Source of the DNA: Paramicrobacterium chengjingii
Lineage (GTDB): Bacteria; Actinomycetota; Actinomycetes; Actinomycetales; Microbacteriaceae
DNA length: 64,000 nt
Direction of reading: 5' to 3'
NCBI RefSeq assembly: GCF_011751765.2
Contig: NZ_CP061169.1
Location: 3,410,001 to 3,474,000, forward strand
Notes under the pieces: generated by a model
Database searches by the model: none
Told to the model about the DNA's origin: nothing
Seen by the model: the letters and a program-made list of their open reading frames with translations, nothing else
Shown here: piece by piece, positions 26,083 to 35,112 of the stretch
Numbering within the stretch: the first letter of the stretch is position 1
Layout: the number at the start of each line of letters is the position of its first letter
Program-made: the position numbers and the translations under genes

Positions 26083-26856
26083 TCACTCACGACCTGGTTG
26101 CGCTGAACGCCGACCTCGATTCACCGTCGCCACTCCCACGCAGATGAGTCCGGTCAAGAACGGGTAGACAGCGCCACGTTCGACGAGGCCGACAAGCACG
26201 TTCGCCCCAGAGATGATGTCAACGAGGTAGCCGACCATCGCCACAAGTCCGAGGCAGCCGAGCACGGTCAGCGTTCGGCCGATTTTCAGAGAGAGCCCGA
26301 CGCGACGGCGCATCACGCCGAGAAAAATCGCGAGAACATTTCCCCCGACGAATCCCGCGAAGGCGCCCATGCTGTGAAATTCGCCGGTGCCATCGTTCAT
26401 CGCCTCCCCTGACCCGGGAAACAGTGCAAGCAGAATGCCGCCGGCCGCCAGCATCGTGGCGGGCACAAGTGTCAGCCAATGGCGCCAGCCCACTAGCCCG
26501 CGAAGCATGGCTACCCCGGCAAATATCGTGATGCCAAAGACAAAGAAGCCGGTGTTCATCACCCATGCGAGCGGCGAGTACATGTATTGGCCGAAGAGCA
26601 CTGAAGGACCATGAACTCCGAGGTTGCTGATGAAGTGGTATGTGTAACTGTAGGGCGGATCCGCCCACGCAGCGGCCGCGATGAACTCGGCGACAAAGTA
26701 CACGAGAGGGCCGGCGATCAGTAGCGCTCCCGAGATTCGGCGCAGCGCTGTCGGGCGCTTCTCTGACTGGTCCTCCCGTGTTCGGTTCTGCTCCGGCCAG
26801 TGCTGCCCTGTTGGGTGCACATCAGGAGCAAGCACCTCAGAGTTCTTGTCGTTCAT
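26083..26856 (-). CDS. DUF998-family integral membrane protein
   Basis: A 257-residue protein with a hydrophilic 35-residue N-terminus and six or so membrane helices. The pattern SYTYHFISNLGV near the second helix and FHSMGAFAGFVGGN later is that of DUF998. Function of the family is not established. It is divergent from a TetR gene, and the space between them holds a 28-bp operator-like palindrome, so it is probably that repressor's target. Confidence 0.82.
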   Translation of the reverse strand: MNDKNSEVLAPDVHPTGQHWPEQNRTREDQSEKRPTALRRISGALLIAGPLVYFVAEFIAAAAWADPPYSYTYHFISNLGVHGPSVLFGQYMYSPLAWVMNTGFFVFGITIFAGVAMLRGLVGWRHWLTLVPATMLAAGGILLALFPGSGEAMNDGTGEFHSMGAFAGFVGGNVLAIFLGVMRRRVGLSLKIGRTLTVLGCLGLVAMVGYLVDIISGANVLVGLVERGAVYPFLTGLICVGVATVNRGRRSAQPGRE

Positions 26857-26919
26857 GGTCTTCTTCTCTCATGGATTGCGAGTTCGCAGTTCTCGAACTC
26901 GTGTTTTCATCTTCATAAC

Positions 26920-26947
26920 TGGTATCACTACAGAACTGTATCAATAC
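26920..26947. promoter_or_regulatory. TetR operator between DUF998 and tetR
   Basis: Core TACAGAACTGTA with outer arms GGTAT and ATACC on the same centre (26933.5), giving 28 bp of dyad symmetry between starts 26856 and 26989. Confidence 0.65.
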
Positions 26948-26988
26948 CACTTTTGTAGTCAAGTCGATTATGAATTGACTCCAGTAAG

Positions 26989-27594
26989 ATGATCGACATG
27001 AGCGATGTGCACCAGACGGGACGCCGAGAGCGGAAGAAGGCAGCAACCCGAACCTCGATTCTGGATGCAGCGAGTGAGCTGTTTCTCGCTCGCGGCTTTG
27101 ACGCGGTGAGCGTTCGCGAAATTGCCGACAAGGCAGACGTGTCCCCGACAACGGTCTTCGCGCACTTCCCGCAGAAAGAATCACTTGCCTTCAGTGATGA
27201 AGACGAGCGTCACCAGCAGCTCGTGTCCGCGGTGAGCGGCCGCGCGCCCGAGACCTCGATTTCGGATGCGCTGAAGGCACACTATCTCTCCGAGATCGCC
27301 GCGTTCGAGACTGAGCCTCAGCGCCAGATTCTCGCACTCATGGAAGCAACGCCTGCCCTCGGCGAGTACGCAGAACGAATGTGGTTGCGCCACGAAGAAT
27401 CTCTCGTTGCCGTGATCACCGACGAATTCGGGCTCGCGGACCCGACTAATGCGATTCGCTTCTACGTAAGATTCGCCCTGCAGATCCAGCTTGTCGCCTC
27501 AAAGGACACCGATCCGCGAGCGACAATCGATGCAGGATTTCGACTCCTCGATGAGGGCTGGCTGCGCCTCAACGTTGAGGAGACGACTCCATAA
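26989..27594 (+). CDS. TetR-family regulator
   Basis: A 201-residue TetR protein with HTH VSVREIADKADVSPTTVFAHF and PQKESLAFSDED following. A second Met at 26998 is possible. It is divergent from the DUF998 gene and convergent with the baeRF-type gene. The effector is unknown. Confidence 0.9.
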   Translation: MIDMSDVHQTGRRERKKAATRTSILDAASELFLARGFDAVSVREIADKADVSPTTVFAHFPQKESLAFSDEDERHQQLVSAVSGRAPETSISDALKAHYLSEIAAFETEPQRQILALMEATPALGEYAERMWLRHEESLVAVITDEFGLADPTNAIRFYVRFALQIQLVASKDTDPRATIDAGFRLLDEGWLRLNVEETTP

Positions 27595-27672
27595 AGCACG
27601 TGGCATCGTGAGCGCGACCGGCACCACCGTCACTCGCCATCAAAGTGATTGCACGTCGGGAGCGTTTCCGCG

Positions 27673-28794
27673 TCAGGGTCGGTCGGGACCGACGGGCCAA
27701 CGCAACGACGCGACCACACCCGTTCCTTCGCCGATTTCGTCCGGCTCGACGATGCGCACCTTCGCATCGGTGAGCACCGCCGCGCGGACGACTGCCGCCG
27801 TCGCGACAATCTCTTCGAGCACCGGTGTTCCCAGAGCATCCTCGGGTGCCGTCGCCACCCACGGCTCGGCCTCGAGCGCAAACAGCGAGTGCTGAAGCAG
27901 CGCGTGGTGATCGACGAACACGTAGTCAGCCTGCCCCTGCGCGAGCGCGTGAACGACATCGCCGATGCCTGTCGCCTGCAGCTTGCCGTTGTCGGCGGCA
28001 GCCTCGTCGAGGATCGCGCGATTGCGTCGCCGCCTGGCAGCATCCAGCTGCACCTCGAGCGCGTGACGCACGCGATCCTCCGATGCCCCCTCGGCATTAA
28101 CCTCACCGGGGATGACGTGCAGCAGGTGTGTGGCTTGATCACTCAGCTGACCGCTCAGCATCTGCACCGCGCGAACGTCACCCGAGAGAAAGATTACTCG
28201 CGGGTGGTGCTCGGCGATCAACGTGGTGATCTGCTCGGCGACCTCGCTCTGAGTATGCTTCCACGTCTCTTCGCTGTGGCGCTGCAGATTGGCCTCCGAC
28301 GTACGACCCGCGCTCACCTTGTTGATATAGGGAGAGTCAGACTCGATGTGCCGCGTGACGATCGGGTTGCGGTCGCCTTCCGCAAAGACCTCGATGTCGC
28401 CGCCGCCACGCCATGCGCTCACGGTAAAGAACAGCTCGTCATCGGGAATCTGCAGCCGCAACGGCGTCACGTCGACGACGGAGCCGTAGCGGATGCACTC
28501 GTCGCTCTGCATCGAACCGCCCATGACCGTGTGAAACCGCAGTTCACCGTCTTGCGCTATCGCGAACCGCACTGACGGGTCGGCGACTCCCGTGGGGTCG
28601 GCCATCACATCGAGGATCGCCTCGATGTCGGCATCCGGTGCCCCCGCCGCGCTCAAACCGTCTCTGACATGCGTGCGCCGGGCAACAGCCATACCTTCCG
28701 GATCGCTCGTACCCGCCGTCGAGTCGATAAAAACCATCGACTTCGGCGCGGTGTCTCGCAGCAACTGGGCAATGAGTTCTTTGTCGAGGGGCAT
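27673..28794 (-). CDS. baeRF (eRF1/Rv2629-like, Vms1-related) protein
   Basis: A 373-residue protein of the bacterial archaeo-eukaryotic release factor type, the group with mycobacterial Rv2629. Features: an N-terminal SMVFIDSTAGTSDPEG segment, DELFFTVSAWRGGGDIEVFA, a mid-domain ending HPRVIFLSGDVRAVQML and a C-terminal domain with ADYVFVDHHALLQ and RIVEPDEIGEGTGVVASLRW. Family members are thought to act on stalled ribosomes or peptidyl-tRNA; that is family knowledge and unproven for this clade. The start could be GTG 28800. A small membrane-protein gene lies just upstream on the same strand. Confidence 0.75.
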   Translation of the reverse strand: MPLDKELIAQLLRDTAPKSMVFIDSTAGTSDPEGMAVARRTHVRDGLSAAGAPDADIEAILDVMADPTGVADPSVRFAIAQDGELRFHTVMGGSMQSDECIRYGSVVDVTPLRLQIPDDELFFTVSAWRGGGDIEVFAEGDRNPIVTRHIESDSPYINKVSAGRTSEANLQRHSEETWKHTQSEVAEQITTLIAEHHPRVIFLSGDVRAVQMLSGQLSDQATHLLHVIPGEVNAEGASEDRVRHALEVQLDAARRRRNRAILDEAAADNGKLQATGIGDVVHALAQGQADYVFVDHHALLQHSLFALEAEPWVATAPEDALGTPVLEEIVATAAVVRAAVLTDAKVRIVEPDEIGEGTGVVASLRWPVGPDRP

Positions 28795-28823
28795 AATCAC
28801 TCTCTCTTTCTCATACAGGTTGA

Positions 28824-29177
28824 CTACGGTGTGCCCGCGTATGCCGAGATCAGCACAGCGAGAAGTCCGATGAGCGCGATGAGTCCAAACAGCGCTGCGA
28901 GTGCGCGCAGTCGGGCGACGGGTCGATGCACGGCAAAACGCACGACGATCATCGCTGCATAGAGCAGCACGATAAGCACGGCCCCGAAAAGTGGCGCCGG
29001 GTTGCCGAGCGGAATAAGCGGAATGAGAACGATGAGGCAGATCACCACGAGCAGCGCGCCGATGCCAAGCCAGATCGCACCAGATGATGTGCGAAGTGCT
29101 GGCTGGTTTGCCATCTTCGTCGGATCTTCGCCGTCACGGAACTCACGGCGGTTGTCTGCGTTCTGTTCCGCCCCCAT
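28824..29177 (-). CDS. Small three-helix membrane protein, function unknown
   Basis: A 117-residue protein with a charged N-terminus and three hydrophobic stretches (IWLGIGALLVVICLIVLIPL, FGAVLIVLLYAAMIVV, ALFGLIALIGLLAVLI). Not recognised. A start at 29114 giving MANQPALR is possible. It precedes the baeRF-type gene by 29 nt, probably co-transcribed. ATATGG-GCA-CCATAT (29176-29190) spans the start region and may be an operator. Confidence 0.65.
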   Translation of the reverse strand: MGAEQNADNRREFRDGEDPTKMANQPALRTSSGAIWLGIGALLVVICLIVLIPLIPLGNPAPLFGAVLIVLLYAAMIVVRFAVHRPVARLRALAALFGLIALIGLLAVLISAYAGTP

Positions 29178-29231
29178 ATGGGCACCATATCCCGACGCGG
29201 TGGCCGAGGAAAGGGGCGGATCAGGGAGCGC

Positions 29232-30600
29232 TCAGGGGCGTTCGAGTGCCGCAGCCCCGCGGCGCGCATCTAAGGCGTCATCGACGTTCCGTACGTCCTT
29301 TGGATACGTCGCGTAGAGAGCAGTGATCACGAGCCCGTTTACCACCATCAGAATCACCAGAACCCAGAGAAACACCGTTTGAATGCTGAACACATCAACG
29401 AGGATGCCGGCCGACAACGTGAAGATCGCCCAGCCGATCGCCTCGAAAATGGTGATGAAGATCGCGAATGCCTGACCACGCAACTCAGGAAGTGTCACAG
29501 CCATCACGATCGGCCGGTTCACACCTGGGTTCAATCCTTGAGCAAGACCCATAAGGCCCCCAGAAGATGGCGTACACCCCGATATTTCCGTAATCGAACT
29601 GAGTGCCGAAGTAGGCGACGAGTGCGAACAGGATCTGCGCGATCTGCAGAAACGCGACGCGTCCGCGCGCAGGGAAAACACGATCGAGCCAGCTCGTGGT
29701 GAACCCGCCACCGAACGTGCCGAAGAAGTAGCCGATACCGAATGGAAGCAGCACGATCGATGCCACAGCGTTACTGAAGCCGCGCTCGGTGACGAGGAAC
29801 TGAAGGCCGAAGACGGCGATCAGAAGGTGGCCAGAGAGCAGGCGCGACAGAAGCATGATTGAGAAGCTGCGAATCGCGAACAGAGAAAGCACTGAGCGGA
29901 TCGTGGGTCGCACCGTGTCGCGCTGTTCGGCAGACATATCAACAAGTTGAGTCTCTGAAGCCCCGATGCCCGGATCTTTGAAGAAGATGAACACGAGCGC
30001 AGAAACGACGAGGCAGACTGCGCCAATGATCCACATGCCCCAGCGCCAACCGTCCGAGAAGTTGGACAACTGAGCGATGAGCGGGCCGAGCACCGAGCTC
30101 AGAAGCGCCATCACCCCATAGAACATTCCCACGGCTTTGCCGCGGCTCTTATCGTCGAATGAGTCGGAGATGACGGCGTTTGCAATGGGCTGTCCTCCAA
30201 TGAGCGCTGCAGCCATACACGTGTTGAAGATGAGCAGAACAGTGAAGTCCTGAGCAAACCCTGCCGCGATGCCGAAAACTCCGGCGAGCACTGTCGTCAT
30301 GACAAGCACGAACCGTCGCGACGTCCGTGACGCGAGCCACACCCAGGCGGGACCGAACGGAACCGCGATGACCTTGCCGACCGCGGCAAGAATGCCAAGG
30401 TGACCGTTGTCAAGCCCGAGCGCGCGCGCGATAGTCGGAAACAGCGTTGTCGTGAGCCCGGCTTCCGTACTGTCAACGACCGTGATTCCCGTCAACGTGA
30501 TGAGGTTGCGCCAACGATGCGGCACACGCGCTGCCTGTTGCGCGCGAAGTTCAGATGTCGGCGGGTGCGCGCCGCCCGAGGATGTGTGTGTTGTGGACAT
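29232..30600 (-). pseudogene. MFS transporter with a single frameshift
   Basis: Two overlapping frames make one MFS protein of about 450 residues. The first (from 30600, MSTTHTSSGG) contains the N-terminal helices and DSTEAGLTTTLFP, and runs to VYAIFWG. The second continues GLMGLAQGLNPGVNRPIVMA to the C-terminus at 29232. The break coincides with a run of five C at 29557-29561 (five G on the coding strand): one fewer G would restore the frame. It may be a real mutation, phase variation or a sequencing error. It follows the sulfatase gene by 122 nt and would import sulfated substrate or export product. Confidence 0.8.
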
Positions 30601-30705
30601 GGGTTCTCCAGTAATCGACGGTGATCGGGGAGCCCGGGGATCGGCAATATCGACCGGACGGCGGAAATGGTAGATGGACAGTACGTGGATGCTGCCGTGC
30701 GCTGG

Positions 30706-30720
30706 GCTGCGGCACGCAGC
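30706..30720 (-). terminator. Short hairpin after the sulfatase stop
   Basis: GCTGCG-GCA-CGCAGC, 3 nt beyond the sulfatase stop. It could attenuate transcription before the MFS gene. Confidence 0.35.
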
Positions 30721-30722
30721 AG

Positions 30723-32486
30723 TCAGATGCGAGCGAGCTCCGTTGCAATCCTGTGGAGCACGGCCGTCGACAGGGCTGTCGTGGCTGCAAGCGCGTAAAG
30801 TGTCGTGCTGCCAAGCATGCCGAGAAACTCGCTCTGGGTGAGAGCCGGAACGTGAGCATCGAGAACTGTGCGCGATCGCTGGTCGGCCAACAATTCTGAG
30901 ACGGGCGTGCCAAGATTCAGCTTCCCCGAAGCGAACTCGTCGAGCGGAGGAAGGGGCTCGGCAGCCGCAGCGGCGATTTCGCTCTGCCTTCTGACAAGAA
31001 GATGCGCGGGTTCGGGCTCGCTGCCGAGGGGGAGGCCGAGTCGTTCGAACTGGCTCGCCGGAGCATCGTTCTCACGCATTAGCTGGGCGAGCAGCCGCAG
31101 CATCCGTAGCTCCTGGTCGGGGTCGTCCAGCGGATGCTCCTGCGCAGGGTCGCTCTCAAGGTCGAACAGGAGCGTGCCGAATGTATAGGGGTTGACCTGC
31201 GCGCGACCGGTGAGCTTGAGCGTGCGAACGCCCTTGGTGAAGCTGAACGGCTTGGCCAGTTCCATATCGGTGAACTCTGCCGGTGCGAAACGGCCGCGCA
31301 TATGTGTGGGCATAAGCGTGTATTCCTCGAGCGGAGCATTGTCAGGAGTCGCGCACGCCCGCATATAGACATAGCGACCGTCAGTGACGTTGACGTGGCC
31401 TCCGTGAATGCCGAACAACGCCCCCTCGCGAGCATCCGAGTTCGACTCCGTCTCGGTGGCGCGCGTTGTTCTGATCGGGGTGCCGAGCATGTCGGGCGTG
31501 CTCGGCACCCCAAAGAAATCGAGAAGCGTCGGCGCAATGTCGACAGTCTGCACGAGAGCACGATCGTGGGTGCCCGCCGCGCGAGTGCGCGGGTCCCAGA
31601 TAAAGGCGGGAAGGTGAACCAGCTCGTTGAACCACGGCTGCACTGATTTCGCCCACCAACCGTGCTCGCCGAGAAGGAAACCGTGGTCGGTATTGACGAT
31701 CAGCAGCGTGTCGTCCCAGAGGTTGTTCTGATCCATCATGTCGAGCACACGGCCGAGAGATCGATCACACATCGACACGAGAGCTTTGTACTCGGCTCGT
31801 GCGTGCTCAACCTGATCATCGGGTTCGGTGACCTTTGCATACGGCGGCCAATCACACTCCGGGCCGTCATACTTGTGTGGGTAGAGCTGCTTGTACTCGT
31901 CGTAGCTGAAGAACGGCTCGTGCGGGTCAAAGCATTCAATCTGGACGAACCAGCGATCGGCCTCGAGGTTTGACTCGATGAAGTGCAGCCCCGCATCAAA
32001 GGTCTTCGTCTGCGGGTGTTCCGCCTCGCGCCGCAGGTAGCCGCGGTTGATGGCGTCCTGACGCATGATTGCACCTTTGAACCCCTCAGCTGGTGCGCGA
32101 TCAACGATGCCTTTCCACGGGTCGCCCTCCTGGCCTCGGAAGAACTCCCACGTGGAGTAACGCGGATGGTAGGTCGCGCCGCCGTCTTCCCAATAATGAG
32201 GGTGGTCGCTAGCCAGGTGCGTGTGTACCCCGGCCTGCTTCAGCATCTCGGGCATCGAATCGTCGAAGGGCTCGAGCGGCCCCCAGCTGCGATGCAGAAA
32301 GTTGTACCGCCCCGTGTGGATCTCACGCCGTGCCGGCATGCAGGGCATCGATCCGGCGTAGAAGTTGTCGAGGGCGACGGTGCGCTCGGCTAGTCGTGTG
32401 AAGTTGGGAGCGATGATCTCGTCTGATCCGTACGGCGGTAGCATGTGTCGATTGAGACTGTCGAACATCACCATGATGGCGCGCAT
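30723..32486 (-). CDS. Type I sulfatase (formylglycine-dependent)
   Basis: A 587-residue alkaline-phosphatase-superfamily sulfatase. The active-site signature is C-x-P-x-R: Cys49-Met-Pro-Ala-Arg53 (SMPCMPARRE), the cysteine to be converted to formylglycine. Metal ligands are visible in MFDSLN (Asp9) and NTDHGFLLGEHG. The start at 32486 overlaps the PadR stop by one base. No signal peptide is seen, so it appears cytosolic, and no formylglycine-generating enzyme gene lies in the window. The operon PadR-sulfatase-MFS suggests uptake and intracellular desulfation of a small sulfate ester. Confidence 0.88.
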   Translation of the reverse strand: MRAIMVMFDSLNRHMLPPYGSDEIIAPNFTRLAERTVALDNFYAGSMPCMPARREIHTGRYNFLHRSWGPLEPFDDSMPEMLKQAGVHTHLASDHPHYWEDGGATYHPRYSTWEFFRGQEGDPWKGIVDRAPAEGFKGAIMRQDAINRGYLRREAEHPQTKTFDAGLHFIESNLEADRWFVQIECFDPHEPFFSYDEYKQLYPHKYDGPECDWPPYAKVTEPDDQVEHARAEYKALVSMCDRSLGRVLDMMDQNNLWDDTLLIVNTDHGFLLGEHGWWAKSVQPWFNELVHLPAFIWDPRTRAAGTHDRALVQTVDIAPTLLDFFGVPSTPDMLGTPIRTTRATETESNSDAREGALFGIHGGHVNVTDGRYVYMRACATPDNAPLEEYTLMPTHMRGRFAPAEFTDMELAKPFSFTKGVRTLKLTGRAQVNPYTFGTLLFDLESDPAQEHPLDDPDQELRMLRLLAQLMRENDAPASQFERLGLPLGSEPEPAHLLVRRQSEIAAAAAEPLPPLDEFASGKLNLGTPVSELLADQRSRTVLDAHVPALTQSEFLGMLGSTTLYALAATTALSTAVLHRIATELARI

Positions 32487-33094
32487 TATCGAGTCGCTCC
32501 TTCGCGGGTTGCCGGAGCGTGCACGTCGGGGTTCACGATCTTGTCGTCGAGGATGTCGCTTCTCAGGGCAGCGATCGTCTCTATGTAGTCGTCGATTTGA
32601 CGCGCACCCCACTGGTGCAGGCGCTCGCCCAACGCTGAAGCGAACTCGACGTCGAATGCAACGGCAGGGTCAATGTTGAGCGTACGGTCGCGGAAACGGT
32701 AGCGGGCTACCTGGTCACGGCGGGCCGCGAGTTCCACATCGATCAGGTCGATGAGCTGCTCTCGAGTCATGTACCCGGCGAAGCTGAGACGAGCGGTGAA
32801 CTCGGGCTCCTGAAAGCGCGAGGGAGGAGCGTAGGGCCCGGTGAGCCAGTCGAGAAAGACGGTCATGCCTTCGGACGTGGTTCGGTAGATCTTGGCGTCT
32901 TGCGCGCCGGGGCGGGTGTCGACCGTGAAGGCGACCCAGCCTCGGTCGGTCATAGTGGAGAGACTGCGATACACCTGGCTCATCGTCGTGTTCGAGCGCA
33001 GAAAGCGGCCGTGCAGATCGAGAAACTTCTTGATCTCGTAGCCGGTCGCCGGATGCTCACCGATCAATCCGAGCAGAAGGTGCTCCAGTTTCAT
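32486..33094 (-). CDS. PadR-family regulator
   Basis: A 202-residue PadR-type repressor: MKLEHLLLGLIGEHPATGYE opens the winged helix, with SQVYRSLSTMTDRGWV and a PadR C-terminal helical domain (PAVAFDVEFASALGERLHQWG). It heads the sulfatase operon, and two matching palindromes lie in its promoter. The inducer is likely the sulfated or desulfated substrate, by context only. Confidence 0.88.
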   Translation of the reverse strand: MKLEHLLLGLIGEHPATGYEIKKFLDLHGRFLRSNTTMSQVYRSLSTMTDRGWVAFTVDTRPGAQDAKIYRTTSEGMTVFLDWLTGPYAPPSRFQEPEFTARLSFAGYMTREQLIDLIDVELAARRDQVARYRFRDRTLNIDPAVAFDVEFASALGERLHQWGARQIDDYIETIAALRSDILDDKIVNPDVHAPATREGATR

Positions 33095-33109
33095 CTCTCA
33101 CTCCGTTCG

Positions 33110-33158
33110 ATTCCACAAGTGGAATGGTTGTGTGGAGAGATCATTACACAAGTGGAAT
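33110..33158. promoter_or_regulatory. Two PadR operators
   Basis: ATTCCACAAGTGGAAT (33110-33125) has 7-bp perfect arms. ATTACACAAGTGGAAT (33143-33158) differs at one base. They are 33 bp apart, upstream of the PadR start. Confidence 0.75.
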
Positions 33159-33211
33159 GGTCACGTCAAGAGAGTCCAACCCCAAGCTCGGTTCACGAAC
33201 AGTCGCCCGCC

Positions 33212-33991
33212 TCAATCCACCCCGACGATGTCACCCGAGCCCGAGATGTTCTTCTCGACGGTGGCACCGCCGGAATGGCGGATCGTTCCACTGCCGTCAA
33301 TGGTCGCCGTGAGGGTACCTGTGGCATTGACGACGATGGTGCCCGAGCCCTCGATGAGAGCGACAGCATCCACCGCATCAACGCCTGACGCGTCGATGTC
33401 GCCGGCACCCTCGATGGTGACTGATTGCTGAGCCGCAGCGCCCACCAGTGCAATGTCACCTGAGCCGTCAATACGCGCCGTCACCGAGTCCGCATCCAGG
33501 TCGTTCACCCGCACATTGCCGCTGCCTTCAATGACCGCCTCGACGGTGTCAGCGTCAACGCCCGATGCATCGATGTCGCCCGATCCGCTGATCGTGAGTT
33601 CGACAGCATCCACCCCAGAGAAGTCGGCAGTGAGGCCACCCGACCCCGATACCGTCGCGGTGTCGAGTGAGGGAACGGTGAGCTCATACGTGATCGGGCC
33701 GGTCACGCCCATCACCCGGGGGAAACCGGCGTTCGATCCCAGCGTGAGAACTCCGCCGCGCACGTCAGAGGTGAGCGAATCGATCACCTTCTCGCCGGCC
33801 GTGATCGTGAGCGACACGTCATCGCCCTTCGTCACCACGACGTTGCCCGACGTCTCAAGGTCGATCGCCGTCACATCGCTGATTTCGCGATCCTGGCTCG
33901 TGGTCTCGCCTGGATCGAACATCGAGCAGCCGGTGAGCGCACCGCCGATGATCAGAAGGGATGCTGCCGCGCTGAGCGTGCGGAACCGCAT
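33212..33991 (-). CDS. Lipoprotein with GIN (DUF2807) beta-helix domain
   Basis: A 259-residue exported lipoprotein. The signal peptide ends at the lipobox LTGC (residues 19-22). The mature part is a GIN/DUF2807 domain with an obvious repeated unit of the form SGSGDIDASGVDADxVEAxI, present about six times (ISGSGDIDA, IEGSGNVRV, IDGSGDIAL, IEGAGDIDA, IEGSGTIVV, IDGSGTIRH), predicting a right-handed beta-solenoid. Role unknown; members are surface proteins of unclear function. Start ATG 33991 was chosen because it gives the signal peptide; the open frame extends upstream without support. Confidence 0.82.
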   Translation of the reverse strand: MRFRTLSAAASLLIIGGALTGCSMFDPGETTSQDREISDVTAIDLETSGNVVVTKGDDVSLTITAGEKVIDSLTSDVRGGVLTLGSNAGFPRVMGVTGPITYELTVPSLDTATVSGSGGLTADFSGVDAVELTISGSGDIDASGVDADTVEAVIEGSGNVRVNDLDADSVTARIDGSGDIALVGAAAQQSVTIEGAGDIDASGVDAVDAVALIEGSGTIVVNATGTLTATIDGSGTIRHSGGATVEKNISGSGDIVGVD

Positions 33992-34152
33992 GACCTCACT
34001 CGCTTTCGTTGTTGGGCACGGCAGATGTACCGCGCTCCACTCAGAGTAGGCAATCCGGGTTTGCATGCGACACATCCGTGCGAGTGATCTTCGACCGCAG
34101 AGCACATACTCAGGTATGAGATCCCGTCGGGCACTATGTCCAATACGTTTAT

Positions 34153-34196
34153 TACAGCTATTGCAGTCATGACTGCAATAGCTGTATCTTGATTCC
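34153..34196 (+). promoter_or_regulatory. 34-bp perfect palindrome overlapping a leaderless promoter
   Basis: Positions 34153-34186 are perfectly self-complementary (half-site TACAGCTATTGCAGTCA). Within it TTGCAG (34162-34167) is a -35-like hexamer. Seventeen bases on, TATCTT (34185-34190) is a -10-like hexamer, which puts transcription start at the A of the ATG at 34197. No ribosome-binding site precedes that ATG, consistent with a leaderless mRNA. A dimeric repressor, probably the GbsR/MarR-type protein at 35113, would block the promoter here. Confidence 0.6.
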
Positions 34197-35069
34197 ATGA
34201 CTATGCCTCGTGATTCCGCGGCCGACCTGGGAACCTCTATTCTGATTCCGCAGCCCGAAGGCTCACTGCGCGTGATCACGCGTGGCGAAAGCGGGAGTCC
34301 CGTGATTCTTCTCAGCGGTGCGGGAAACGACAACATCTCACTCAGCTGGAGGCGAGCCATTCCAACGATCGCTGAAGGCCACCGGGTCTTTGCTCTCGAC
34401 TGGCCCAAGCAGGGCGGCAGCACTCCGTGGAGCGGCATCGCCGACCATCAACGGATGCTGGCGAGTATCGACGCCGTGCTCGACCATTTTGAACTCGACA
34501 GCGCGTCGTTGGTCGGCCTGTCGCAGGGGGGCGCACTCGCCCTCGCCTTCGCGATCGAGAAGCCAAAACGGGTCGAACGGCTGGTGGCGTTAGCACCCGC
34601 TGGAATTCTCTCATTTGGTCCGCTCGTTCATCGCCTGCTCTGGCTCATGGCGAAGTCAACGTTTCTCAATCGCACACTGCCCACATTGATCTTCCGACGT
34701 CGTTCAGCATGTGCGTGGTTCGCACGCACCAGCCTCTTCGCCGGACCCGTCGACGATTTCGACGAGATCATCGACGAATACCACGCGGATGTGCTCGCCC
34801 ACGGCTCCGGGTCATCCGATTGGCAGAACGGTTCAATTGGCTTTCGCAGCATGAAGGTTGATCTGCGACCTCGATTGCACGAAATTCAGTGCCCCGCGCT
34901 GATCATTCAGGGCAGCGACGATGTGGGAGTCGCACCCGAGAAGTCGCGTGCTGCGGCAGACGCCATTCCGAACTCTCGCTATGAGCTCATCCAGGGTGCG
35001 GGGCACTGGTCGAACCGGCAATGTCCCGAACGAGTCAATGAGCTCATCGTCGAGTTTCTGCGTCCATGA
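34197..35069 (+). CDS. Alpha/beta hydrolase
   Basis: A 290-residue alpha/beta-hydrolase-fold enzyme. The nucleophile elbow is GLSQGG (Ser near residue 104), the acid is in IIQGSDDVGV, and the His is in GAGHWSNR near the C-terminus. It has the form of an esterase or C-C hydrolase. Its substrate cannot be inferred. It is followed after 43 nt by a GbsR/MarR-type regulator on the same strand, and its promoter holds a 34-bp palindrome. Confidence 0.85.
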   Translation: MTMPRDSAADLGTSILIPQPEGSLRVITRGESGSPVILLSGAGNDNISLSWRRAIPTIAEGHRVFALDWPKQGGSTPWSGIADHQRMLASIDAVLDHFELDSASLVGLSQGGALALAFAIEKPKRVERLVALAPAGILSFGPLVHRLLWLMAKSTFLNRTLPTLIFRRRSACAWFARTSLFAGPVDDFDEIIDEYHADVLAHGSGSSDWQNGSIGFRSMKVDLRPRLHEIQCPALIIQGSDDVGVAPEKSRAAADAIPNSRYELIQGAGHWSNRQCPERVNELIVEFLRP

Positions 35070-35112
35070 GTCGCCAGGAGGGCGATGGTTCGTTGTGCGA
35101 GAGAATGAGAAC

